Origin: an uncultured Sulfurovum sp.
GTDB lineage: Bacteria; Campylobacterota; Campylobacteria; Campylobacterales; Sulfurovaceae
Direction: 5' to 3'
NCBI GenBank assembly: GCA_902727915.1
Contig: CACVAU010000055.1
Coordinates: 1-64,000, forward strand
Length of the DNA: 64,000 bases
Shown: one piece after another, positions 52,619 to 62,000 of the stretch
How the letters are laid out: every line of letters begins with the position of its first letter
Position numbering within the stretch: the first letter of the stretch is position 1
The notes under the pieces: model-generated
What the model was told of the DNA's origin: nothing
The model's input: only the letters and a program-made list of their open reading frames with translations
Database searches by the model: none
Translations under genes and position numbers: made by a program

Positions 52619-55594
52619 TTAAGGCGTTATTATCTCCTGTGTATCAGCTAACGTCTTCAAATACTTATTAGTCACACTTCCATTAGAACTACCCAACCAA
52701 GCAGAAACTCGTTTATTCAAATTTTCAACAAGAATATCATCGTAACCATCTCCGTTAATATCATACTCATGAATCATTAATTTTGCACTTCCACTTAATG
52801 TTTGAAGATATTGTGTATTAACTGTTTGACCAGCATTATTAATCCATGCACTCACTCTATCATTATTAGTATTATGCACAATAATGTCTGGAAATTTATC
52901 ACCGTTAATATCTGTCATACCTTCTATCATTAAATCTGAAGACAAAGTTTTAATGTAATGATTACTCATATTAGCATTGGCATCACTTAACCAAGCGTTG
53001 ATTCTTCCATTATCACTGTTCTTAACAATTATATCATCATAACCATCAGCATTAAAATCAATGGCTTCCATAATTTCAACCGTAGAAGACAATGTTTTTA
53101 GATACTTATTTTGTACATTTGCATTCATATCTGAAAGCCAAGCATTCACCCTTCTATTTTCACTATTTTGAACAATAATGTCATCAAAACCATCGCCATT
53201 CACATCCATAACACCTTTAAATACTTGATTGGCTGCTAATGTCTTAAGATACTTGGTTGTCACAGTAGTATTCATACTTCCTAATAAAGCATTCACTCTG
53301 GAATTATTGATATTTTTAATCAAAATATCATCATAACCATCACCATTAACATCTGCCATATCTATAACCATTTGTTCTTCAGATAAACGTTTTAGATAAA
53401 CATTCTCAACCATTCCACTGGCACTTCCTTTTAATATTGCTAAAGCATGAGTATTACTGTTATACACCAGTAAGTCTAAATAACCATCACCATTAATATC
53501 TCCTTGTTTTACAATTTCACGTTCAGCACTTAAAGTCTTTAGAAATTGGCTTGAAACCTCTTCATTACTTAAACCAAACCATCCATTGAGACGAAAGTTA
53601 TCTTCATTTTTAATCAAAATATCTGAATATCCATCACCATTTAAATCATGTTTTATCTTGGATTTAACACCTTTTTTAGATTCAAGCATCTTGTGGATGT
53701 TCAGTCGTCCTCCTGTTGCTACCACATCTTCTAAAGCAGGGATAATATCAACGGTATTTAAAACAGTGCTTTTAAGTTCACTACTATTTAAGTCTGGATG
53801 TGCTGCTGCCAATAAAGCTACTGCACCTGCTACATATGGTGCTGCCATTGATGTTCCCTGGAATGATTGATAACTATTTGAAACCATTTTTTCACCTGAA
53901 GAAATAGTAAGTTCATCAATATTATATCCACCATAAACAATACCATCATCACTCTGACGTAATAAAGCCATGTTAAAATTATTGACAAAATATTTTGCTG
54001 GTAATTCCACAGATATCTTTGTCCAATCTTCATAAAGCCCTGTTGCTCTAGATGCATGTTCCCAACTATCACCACCATTATAGGATACAAATAAATCAAA
54101 AACATCAAATTGATTCTCTGTTTCACCTTTTACACTAAAAGAAGCACACACTGTCTCATTAGATGGAACAGAAGATAAATCAATAATATTATCTTTTAAC
54201 ACAGCTCTTTGAATTCTATTATTGTTATAAGTATTAGCTAACGTTTCTGTTAATGAAGCATTACCAGAAGAGGAGTCATTCATATCAAGTTTAAAATGTT
54301 CATTCGGTAAATCAACCTCTTGATTAGTTCTATCTGATGTAAATAATATCCAATTACTTAAATTATTTTCAAACCCTTCTTTATAAAATACTTCATTCTC
54401 ATTAGGAGTACATAGAGGAAACCCTTTATTAGAAATCGTACTTAAAATCTTCACACCTGGTGCAGCTAAATCAACCGTTGTTACACCATAGTTTGAAAAG
54501 TTTGCTCTTTCATCATTGGTATCTATAGCAGCTACCGAAATAATATTATCTGCATCATAAGAAGCTGGATAAGTTAAATTCACATCATTATTATAATCTT
54601 CATTTCCAGCAGCAGCTACAAATAAAATTCCATAAGTTCCAGCTGTACTAATGGCATCTTTTACAAGTTGTGAGTACGAACCTCCACCCCATGAATTATT
54701 TGTTAAAACAACATTCACGCCACGGTTTACTTTTAAATCTGTAAAATAATTAATACATTGAATACCATCAGATGTACTTCCTCCATCAAAACCCAAAAAT
54801 CTACAAGCTGCAATAGATGCTGTCCAATTAACACCCGTAACCCCTAAGGAATTATTACCTTCTGCTCCAATTGCACCAGCAACATGGGTACCATGTCCCC
54901 CTGTATCCATTGGATCACCAATATCAAGAATTGCATTAATTCCATGCATATCATCAATATAACCATTATTATCATCATCAATACCATTACCTGCAATCTC
55001 ATTTGGATTAACCCACATATTATTAACCAAATCTTTATGTCTATAATCTACACCCGTATCAATAACCCCAACAACCACATTTTTACTACCACGATGCATC
55101 TTCCATGCCTCAGGTGCATCTATATCTGTATCAACTTGACCATGTGTTCCATCGTTATGCATTCCCCAAAGTTCAGGATATCTAGTATCATTAGGCGTAG
55201 TACTAGGATAAACCATACGGTCTACCTCAACCAATTCTGCACCATTTATTTTTTTTGCTTGATTAAGTAATTCCTCTTCTGTTAATGTATTAGACTTTAA
55301 AACCAACATATTTTTTTGCCCAACACTATTAGTACCTATTTGCTTTTGTCCGACCAAAGGAAAACTTTTCACCATCTGAATATGATCTGAGAGAATAGCA
55401 TTACTACTAACAAGATTGCTATAGGCTCCTTGTGTATTTACTCCCTCCTTAACTCTTACCATCACTTGCACCGTCTTAGTTGCATTCTTAAAACTAGTCA
55501 CCATTTCCTTCTTTGGTTCACCATTGAGGGAAGCAAATGCTGATACAGATAACAGCGATAAAAGTAACGATCCTTTAAAATAACACTTTTTCAT
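52619..55594 (-). CDS. Secreted subtilisin-family (S8) protease with seven FG-GAP repeats, copy 2
   Basis: About 991 residues; the same plan as copy 1. Signal peptide GSLLLSLLSVSAFA; Asp in GVIDTGVDYRHKDLV, His in TGGHGTHVAGAIG, Ser in GTSMAAPYVAGA, all intact, with the beta-sandwich-like insertion before the Ser. Seven FG-GAP motifs close the protein, each of about 47 residues (DVNGDGYDDILI, VNAWLSDMNANV). I chose ATG at 55594 because AAAGGA lies seven bases upstream; a TTG two codons earlier is the other option. Two 11-base repeats lie 34-55 bases upstream of 55600. Closest relative is copy 1. Confidence 0.9.
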   Translation of the reverse strand: MKKCYFKGSLLLSLLSVSAFASLNGEPKKEMVTSFKNATKTVQVMVRVKEGVNTQGAYSNLVSSNAILSDHIQMVKSFPLVGQKQIGTNSVGQKNMLVLKSNTLTEEELLNQAKKINGAELVEVDRMVYPSTTPNDTRYPELWGMHNDGTHGQVDTDIDAPEAWKMHRGSKNVVVGVIDTGVDYRHKDLVNNMWVNPNEIAGNGIDDDNNGYIDDMHGINAILDIGDPMDTGGHGTHVAGAIGAEGNNSLGVTGVNWTASIAACRFLGFDGGSTSDGIQCINYFTDLKVNRGVNVVLTNNSWGGGSYSQLVKDAISTAGTYGILFVAAAGNEDYNNDVNLTYPASYDADNIISVAAIDTNDERANFSNYGVTTVDLAAPGVKILSTISNKGFPLCTPNENEVFYKEGFENNLSNWILFTSDRTNQEVDLPNEHFKLDMNDSSSGNASLTETLANTYNNNRIQRAVLKDNIIDLSSVPSNETVCASFSVKGETENQFDVFDLFVSYNGGDSWEHASRATGLYEDWTKISVELPAKYFVNNFNMALLRQSDDGIVYGGYNIDELTISSGEKMVSNSYQSFQGTSMAAPYVAGAVALLAAAHPDLNSSELKSTVLNTVDIIPALEDVVATGGRLNIHKMLESKKGVKSKIKHDLNGDGYSDILIKNEDNFRLNGWFGLSNEEVSSQFLKTLSAEREIVKQGDINGDGYLDLLVYNSNTHALAILKGSASGMVENVYLKRLSEEQMVIDMADVNGDGYDDILIKNINNSRVNALLGSMNTTVTTKYLKTLAANQVFKGVMDVNGDGFDDIIVQNSENRRVNAWLSDMNANVQNKYLKTLSSTVEIMEAIDFNADGYDDIIVKNSDNGRINAWLSDANANMSNHYIKTLSSDLMIEGMTDINGDKFPDIIVHNTNNDRVSAWINNAGQTVNTQYLQTLSGSAKLMIHEYDINGDGYDDILVENLNKRVSAWLGSSNGSVTNKYLKTLADTQEIITP

Positions 55595-55633
55595 TTTCAA
55601 ATCCTTTATTTTGATAATTACATTATAACTATC

Positions 55634-55655
55634 AAATGTATCACAAATGTATCAC
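55634..55655. promoter_or_regulatory. Two 11-bp direct repeats upstream of protease copy 2
   Basis: AAATGTATCAC occurs twice in tandem with a period of 11 bases (55634-55644, 55645-55655), about one helical turn apart, 34-55 bases upstream of the start. The same word occurs three times upstream of copy 3. Candidate iterated binding site for a regulator. Confidence 0.55.
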
Positions 55656-55737
55656 AATTGCTTTGAAAGATAAACTATTATGTATAATTAATAGTAAAAA
55701 GATAAAAAAGGATATATCAAATAAGAAGAATAAAAAG

Positions 55738-55771
55738 TTTTTGATAAGTTTTTTATAAAACTTATCAAAAA
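55738..55771 (-). terminator. Terminator after protease copy 3
   Basis: A perfect 15-base stem (TTTTTGATAAGTTTT with its complement) around TTAT, 38 bases past the stop of copy 3. The stem has T-runs on both strands. Confidence 0.8.
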
Positions 55772-55808
55772 GAAAATTGAAAGTAAATTTCAATCCTCTT
55801 TTAGTATT

Positions 55809-58800
55809 TTAAGGTCTAAACAAGAGACTTTGACCATCACTTAATGATTTAAGATACTTATGAGTCACTGTTCCATTAGCACTTCCTAACCAAGCACTTA
55901 TACGTTCATATCCATGTTGAAGAATAATATCCTCATAACCATCTCCATTAATATCATACTTCTCAATTTTTAACTTTACATGCTTACCTAATCGCTTAAG
56001 ATACTTTCTCCTAATACTTTCACCTTCATTATTAATCCATGCATCTACCTTTCTATGAGTACCTCCATAGTCTACGACAATAATATCAGGAAAACCATCC
56101 CCATTAATATCAGATAAACCTTTTAAACCTACATCTTCTCCTAATGTATTAATATAATGATTGGTCATATTTGCATTAGCATTACTCAACCAAGCATTCA
56201 CTCTCTTATTATCATTGTTTTGTACAATAATATCATCATAACCATCATGATTGTAATCTATGGCTTCAACTATCTGTACATTTGGAGACAAAGTTTTTAA
56301 GTATTTATTTTGTACCGTTGCATTCATATCTGAAAGCCAAGCATTCACTCGTCCATTCATAGAATTTGTGACTAAAACATCATCATAACCATCACCATTT
56401 ACATCTGCAATGTCAGTAAATTCTTGCTCTTGTGACAATGTCTTAAGATACTTAGGTGTCACCATTCCACTTTGACTTCCAAGTAGTGCATTCACTCTAA
56501 AGTTCTCCATATTTTGTATCAAAATATCATCATAACCATCACCATTTAAATCGGCTGTTCCAATTACCTTTTGAAATGGTGTTATTAATCTAAGATAAAC
56601 ACCTTCAGTCCCACCATTCTCACCTCCTTTTAACATTGACAATACATAATTCTCTGAATAATGCTCTGAATTTTCAACGATGACATCCTCATAACCATCT
56701 CCATTAATATCTCCCGTAGCTACTACTTGACGAGCTAGACCTAACTCTTTTAAGTATTTACTGTTTACTTCTGCCTCTTCTGAACCAAACCATCCACTTA
56801 AACGATCATTATCTATATTGTGTATCAAAAGATCTGAATAGCCATCACCATTAAAATCATTCGCTACCTTAAGAGTACCATTAGCTAACTTAAGCATTTT
56901 ATGTAAGTTTAGTCTTCCACCTGTTGCCACTAAACCATTTAAAGAATCTAACTTATCAACACTATTTAAAATAATCTCTTTAAGCTCAAGAGCTGTTTTA
57001 TCTGGATGAGCTGATGCTAACAAGGCTATAGCTCCAGTAACATACGCACTTGCCCCTGATGTTCCACCCCTTATATCATAAGCATGACTTGGTATAGGGC
57101 TTAATGTTCCTGTAGAAATTTTAATGTCATCTATATTGTAACCAGCAAAGGCATTTTTAATGTTATTAATACGTGTAAATATCAAACTTAAATTCTGTTC
57201 AAAAAAACTTGGTGGTAACTGTGCAGAAACTTCTGTCCACTCATCATAATTACCACTAATTTCAACTAAAGATGATCCTTTAACTCCTATACTATGATTA
57301 ATATCGTTATTAAAGGTAGCAAATATACCAAAATGGTCATGAACTTCTTCTGTTTCCCCTTTCACTTTGAAAGAAACACAAACAACTTCCTCTTTTGAGA
57401 CAGAAGAGAAGTCAAGAAGCCCTTCTTTTGACTGTACTGTCTGATACAGATAATTGCTATAAGTTTCATTCAAGGTATCTGCCAAAGAAGCATTACCACT
57501 ATAAGCTTCACTATCATCAATCTTCAAATGTTCACTAGGAAGATCTCCATTTTCATCATCAGTAAGAGCTGAAGAATATAACTTCCAATTACTTAAATTA
57601 TTTTCAAAATTTTCTGTAAAGAATACCTGATTATCATTAGGAATACATTGATTTGGATTACTTGCTGTTGTACTAAGAATCACTCTTCCAGGAGCTGCTA
57701 AATCAACATTCTGTACACCATAGTTTGAATAATCAGATAAATCATCATATACATTTGTTTCAGCTACAGTAATAATGGTATCAAGATCAAATGCTTCTGG
57801 ATATCTTGGTGTCACATCAATGTCTTTCTTATTATTACCAGCAGATGTCACAAATAAAATACCAGCTTGTCCAGCTAATGAGATAAGATGATAACCGATT
57901 GGAGAAAATTCTGTTTCGTCTCCCCATGAATTATTGGTCACCACAATATTAATACCACGATTTACTTTTAAGTCAGTAAAATAGTTCACACACTCTGCTG
58001 CCCCTGAAAGGTAGCCATAGCCCTGATTATCTATAAATTTACAAGATGCCATTGAAGTATTCCAATTCACACCTACAACCCCTACCGAGTTATTACCCTC
58101 TGCACCAATAATACCTGATACATGTGTACCATGATCTTGTTTATCATCAAATGGATCACTATCATGGTTAATTGTATCAATTCCATAAACATCATCAACA
58201 TAACCATTATTATCATCATCTATACCATTACCTGCAATCTCATTAGGGTTAACCCAGACATTATTAACCAAATCTTCATGTCGGTAATCTATACCTCCAT
58301 CCGTAATTCCAACAACCACATTTTTACTACCACGATGCATCTTCCATGCTTCAGGTGCATCAATATCTGTATCAGCTACACCATAATAAGTTCCCTCATT
58401 ATGTAAGCCCCATAATTTAGAAAACTCAGCATCATTTGGTAAAGAGTTTATACGGACTATTTGATCCACTTCCACACTCACCACACCTTCAATCTTCTTA
58501 GCTTCAGCTACTAACTCTTCTTCACTCAAAGTATCTGATTTTAAAACCACGATATGATTTTTTTCACTTGTTTTAATACCTAGTTTAGTTCCTACCACAG
58601 CAAAGCTTTTAAGCATTTCTATACTAGAAGCTTTCGTAGAATTTGTTTTTACAAAGCTTTGGAAAGCTGTTGTAGCATCAATCCCTGCCTTTATCTGTAC
58701 AATTACTTGTGCTTTATTAGTATTAATAAGTGATGATGCTCCACTTTTAACTTTATCAGCATAGTTAATCAATACTTGTTCTGTTGTAGCATTTGGCGTA

Positions 58801-58862
58801 GCCCAAGAAGATACACATAACAACGATACCAGTACTATACTTCTTGTATAATTACTTTTCAT
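55809..58862 (-). CDS. Secreted subtilisin-family (S8) protease with altered active-site motifs, copy 3
   Basis: A 1017-residue relative of copies 1 and 2 with signal peptide (SIVLVSLLCVSSWA), propeptide, S8 domain, beta-sandwich-like insertion and seven FG-GAP motifs. It differs at the active site: the Asp motif is GITDGGIDYRHEDLV (Asp-Gly-Gly instead of Asp-Thr-Gly) and the Ser motif is GGTSGASAYVTGA, where GTSMAxP has lost both Met and Pro. The His motif DHGTHVSGIIG and the catalytic Ser and Asp themselves are kept. Activity may be changed or lost. ATG at 58862 after AAAAAGGATTAAAA. Three 11-base repeats lie upstream. Confidence 0.88.
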   Translation of the reverse strand: MKSNYTRSIVLVSLLCVSSWATPNATTEQVLINYADKVKSGASSLINTNKAQVIVQIKAGIDATTAFQSFVKTNSTKASSIEMLKSFAVVGTKLGIKTSEKNHIVVLKSDTLSEEELVAEAKKIEGVVSVEVDQIVRINSLPNDAEFSKLWGLHNEGTYYGVADTDIDAPEAWKMHRGSKNVVVGITDGGIDYRHEDLVNNVWVNPNEIAGNGIDDDNNGYVDDVYGIDTINHDSDPFDDKQDHGTHVSGIIGAEGNNSVGVVGVNWNTSMASCKFIDNQGYGYLSGAAECVNYFTDLKVNRGINIVVTNNSWGDETEFSPIGYHLISLAGQAGILFVTSAGNNKKDIDVTPRYPEAFDLDTIITVAETNVYDDLSDYSNYGVQNVDLAAPGRVILSTTASNPNQCIPNDNQVFFTENFENNLSNWKLYSSALTDDENGDLPSEHLKIDDSEAYSGNASLADTLNETYSNYLYQTVQSKEGLLDFSSVSKEEVVCVSFKVKGETEEVHDHFGIFATFNNDINHSIGVKGSSLVEISGNYDEWTEVSAQLPPSFFEQNLSLIFTRINNIKNAFAGYNIDDIKISTGTLSPIPSHAYDIRGGTSGASAYVTGAIALLASAHPDKTALELKEIILNSVDKLDSLNGLVATGGRLNLHKMLKLANGTLKVANDFNGDGYSDLLIHNIDNDRLSGWFGSEEAEVNSKYLKELGLARQVVATGDINGDGYEDVIVENSEHYSENYVLSMLKGGENGGTEGVYLRLITPFQKVIGTADLNGDGYDDILIQNMENFRVNALLGSQSGMVTPKYLKTLSQEQEFTDIADVNGDGYDDVLVTNSMNGRVNAWLSDMNATVQNKYLKTLSPNVQIVEAIDYNHDGYDDIIVQNNDNKRVNAWLSNANANMTNHYINTLGEDVGLKGLSDINGDGFPDIIVVDYGGTHRKVDAWINNEGESIRRKYLKRLGKHVKLKIEKYDINGDGYEDIILQHGYERISAWLGSANGTVTHKYLKSLSDGQSLLFRP

Positions 58863-58901
58863 TTTTAATCCTTTTTACATTGTAAATGAAGTATATCAAG
58901 G

Positions 58902-58934
58902 AAATGTATCAGAAATGTATCATAAATGTATAAA
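58902..58934. promoter_or_regulatory. Three 11-bp direct repeats upstream of protease copy 3
   Basis: AAATGTATCAG, AAATGTATCAT and AAATGTATAAA follow one another with an 11-base period (58902, 58913, 58924), 40-72 bases upstream of the ATG. Same word and spacing as upstream of copy 2; not found upstream of copies 1 and 4. Confidence 0.55.
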
Positions 58935-59011
58935 TAAGTAAATAATTATATTTAATACTAAAAAACAAGATAAAGTGCTTTTAAACTGAAAATAAAATTA
59001 AAAAGAAGTAA

Positions 59012-59068
59012 GAAGTAATGAAGAAAAAAAGATTATAAAGAAGTAATGAAGAAAAAAAGATTATAAAG
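59012..59068. repeat. Short tandem duplication of about 27 bases
   Basis: Two adjacent copies of a segment containing aagtaatgaagaaaaaaaga then ttataa lie between protease copies 3 and 4. Copy boundaries are approximate. The second copy flows into the hairpin that ends copy 4. Confidence 0.6.
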
Positions 59069-59090
59069 AAAAAAACTTCTTCATAATCTC
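59062..59090 (-). terminator. Terminator after protease copy 4
   Basis: GATTATaaAGAA pairs imperfectly with TTCTtcATAATC, eight or so bases past the stop of copy 4; on the minus strand it is followed by TTTTTTTCTTCATTACTTC. Boundaries approximate. Confidence 0.55.
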
Positions 59091-59098
59091 TTAATTTA

Positions 59099-62000
59099 TT
59101 AAGGAGTCAAAATATTTTGATCCCCACCTAATGTTTTAAGATACTGGTTTGTCACACTTCCATTAGAACTACCTAACCAAGCAGACACACGTTTATTTGG
59201 GTTTACAACAATTAAATCATGATAACTATCACCATTCATATCATTTTCATCAACCATTAACACAGCACCAGTGCTTAAAGTGTTAAGATATTGAGTACTA
59301 ACTGTTACACCAGCATTATTCATCCATGCACTCACTCGATTGTTAAGACTATTTGAAACAATAACTTCTGGAAAACCATCCCCATTAATATCAGCAGTAC
59401 CAGCTATTATCAACTCTGAAGACAGTGTTTTAATATACTGATTCGTCATATTAGCATTGGCATCACTTATCCAAGCATTTACTCTTCCATTATTACTATT
59501 TTGTACAATAATATCTTCATAACCATCATTATTAAAGTCAACGCCATTCACAATTTCTACTGTATCAGACAATGTTTTTAAATATTTATTCTGTACATTA
59601 GCATTAGCATCTGAAATCCAAGCATTTACTCTTCTATTTGTATTATTTTTAACAATAATATCTTGATAACCATCACCATTAACATCCATAAAGCCTACAA
59701 TCTCTTGCGAATCTGATAAGGTTTTAAGGTATTTATTCGTTAACGTTCCTTGCTCACTTCCAAGTAAAGCATTAACTCTTGCATTATTTATATTCTTAAT
59801 AATAATATCATCAAAACCATCACCATTCATATCAGCTATGTCAATAACACTTTGATCTGATGACAATTGTTTAAGATAAATATTTTCTACAGCACCACTA
59901 GCACTACCTTTTAACATCGCTAATGCATTATTACTTGTATTAAGTACAAGAATATCTAAGTATCCATCTCCATTAATATCAGCTTGTGCTATTGGTTCTC
60001 TTTCAAGACTTAAGGTCTTTAAGTATTGATTTGATACTTCAGCATTTTCTGAACCAAACCAACCATTTAAACGGTAATTATTTGTATTTTCGATTAAAAG
60101 GTCTGAATATCCATCACCATTTAAGTCATTCTCTACTGAAGGAATCTCTGGCGTAGACGACCCACCAATAATAACATTATCCAATACAAAATGTGTTCCA
60201 GAACCTAAAGTTTTATTTCCTTTTGTGATAATAGACATACTTTGAGCATTACTTTGAGCCACAACTTCATCACTAACTACTAAACCAGCATTTGTACCAC
60301 CTTCTGCATGAAAAGTTACCGTATCAACATCATTGAAATTAAAATCAAATTTGGTTGCACTATAAGGACCAACCACTACAGTACGTGTATAAAGTTCAAC
60401 ACCATTATTATAACCTTTAAGTGTTATTTCTAAGTCATTACGCCAAGCTGCTGTAAGATACCCACTTGTAAAATTAAAAGGTTCACTTTTTGATAAGGTT
60501 ACGTCATACCCATTAGCATTAAAAGCTGTATTAGGGGTAGATACCATTCCATTTTCATAACCTGTATCAGGCAAACGCGTACCACCATTTGTAATATAAA
60601 AATCTGATGACCAAATCAATTCTTTATAATTATATGGGACTGGAATAAGGCTTCCACCTGTATCGATATCATCAAAATTAATCTCATCACCTTCAACTGG
60701 TGGTGGCGTTTCATCATCTCCTAAAACTACATTATCCAATACAAAGTGTGTTCCAGACCCTAAAGTTTTATTTCCTTTTGTGATAATAGACATACTTTGA
60801 GTATTACTTTGAGCCACAACTTCATCACTAACTACTAAACCAGCATTTGTACCACCTTCTGCATGAAAAGTTACCGTATCAACACCATTGAAATTAAAAT
60901 CAAATTTAGTAGCACTATGAGGACTAACAACTACCGTACGTGTATAAAGTTCTGTCCCATCTTTATAACCCTTAAGTGTTATTTCTAAATCATTATTCCA
61001 AGCAGCTGTAAGATACCCACTTGTAAAATTAAAAGATTCACTGTTTGATAAAGTTACATCATTTCCACCAGCATTAAAAGCTGTATTAGGGGTAGATACC
61101 ATTCCATTTTCATAACCTGTATCAGGTAAACGCGTACCACCATTTGTAATATAAAAATCTGATGACCAAATCAATTCTTTATAATTATCTGGGACTGGAA
61201 TAAGGCTTCCACCTGTATCAATATCATCAAAGTTAATCTCACCCTCTACTGGTGGTGGAGGTTCTTCTTCTGTATTTATAACTATATTATCTAATGTAAA
61301 ATGTGTTCCTGAACCCAAGATTTTATTCTCATTTGTTTTAATAAGTTTGCTTACTAATCCTTCAGATTCAATCTCTTGAGCATTTTCTCTATTAACCACT
61401 AAGCCAGCATTTGTACCACCTTCTGAATGGAAAGTTACTGTATCAACACCCTCAAAATTAAAATCAAATTTAGTAGCACTATGAGGACTAACAACTACCG
61501 TACGTGTATAAAGTTCTGTCCCATCTTTATAACCCTTAAGTGTTACTTCTAAATCGTTATTCCAAGCAGCTGTCAAATAAGCACTTGTAAAATTAAAAAC
61601 TTCATCATTTGATAAAGTTACATCATCTTCATTAGCATTAGCAGCTACATTTGGCGTAGATATTATACCTTTTGCATAACCTGAATTAGAATCATAAGCC
61701 ATACCATCTACAGCCACAAAAGACTCTGACCATATAAAACCTTTATAATCAGCTGGAATTGAAACATAACTTCCACCAGTATCTATATCATCAAAGTTAA
61801 TATCACCTTCAACTGGTGGTGGCGTAACTCCTCCTAACATATTATTAATATTCAAACGACCTGAAGTTGCTACCGAACCATTAAGATCCTCTAACACATC
61901 TACAGTATTTAAAATTTGTTCTTTTAGTTCTAAAGCAGTTTTAGAAGAGTCCTGAGCAGCTAAAAGTGCTACAGCACCTGCTACATGTGGTGTTGCCATT

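Noticed and set aside
54884..55270. Plus-strand frames of 77 to 128 codons across the protease genes (also 51792-52025 and 58122-58406)
   Set aside because: They recur at the same place opposite the conserved Asp/His region of each protease and are rich in Ile, Asn and Thr, as expected of the complement of GAT/AAT-rich codons.
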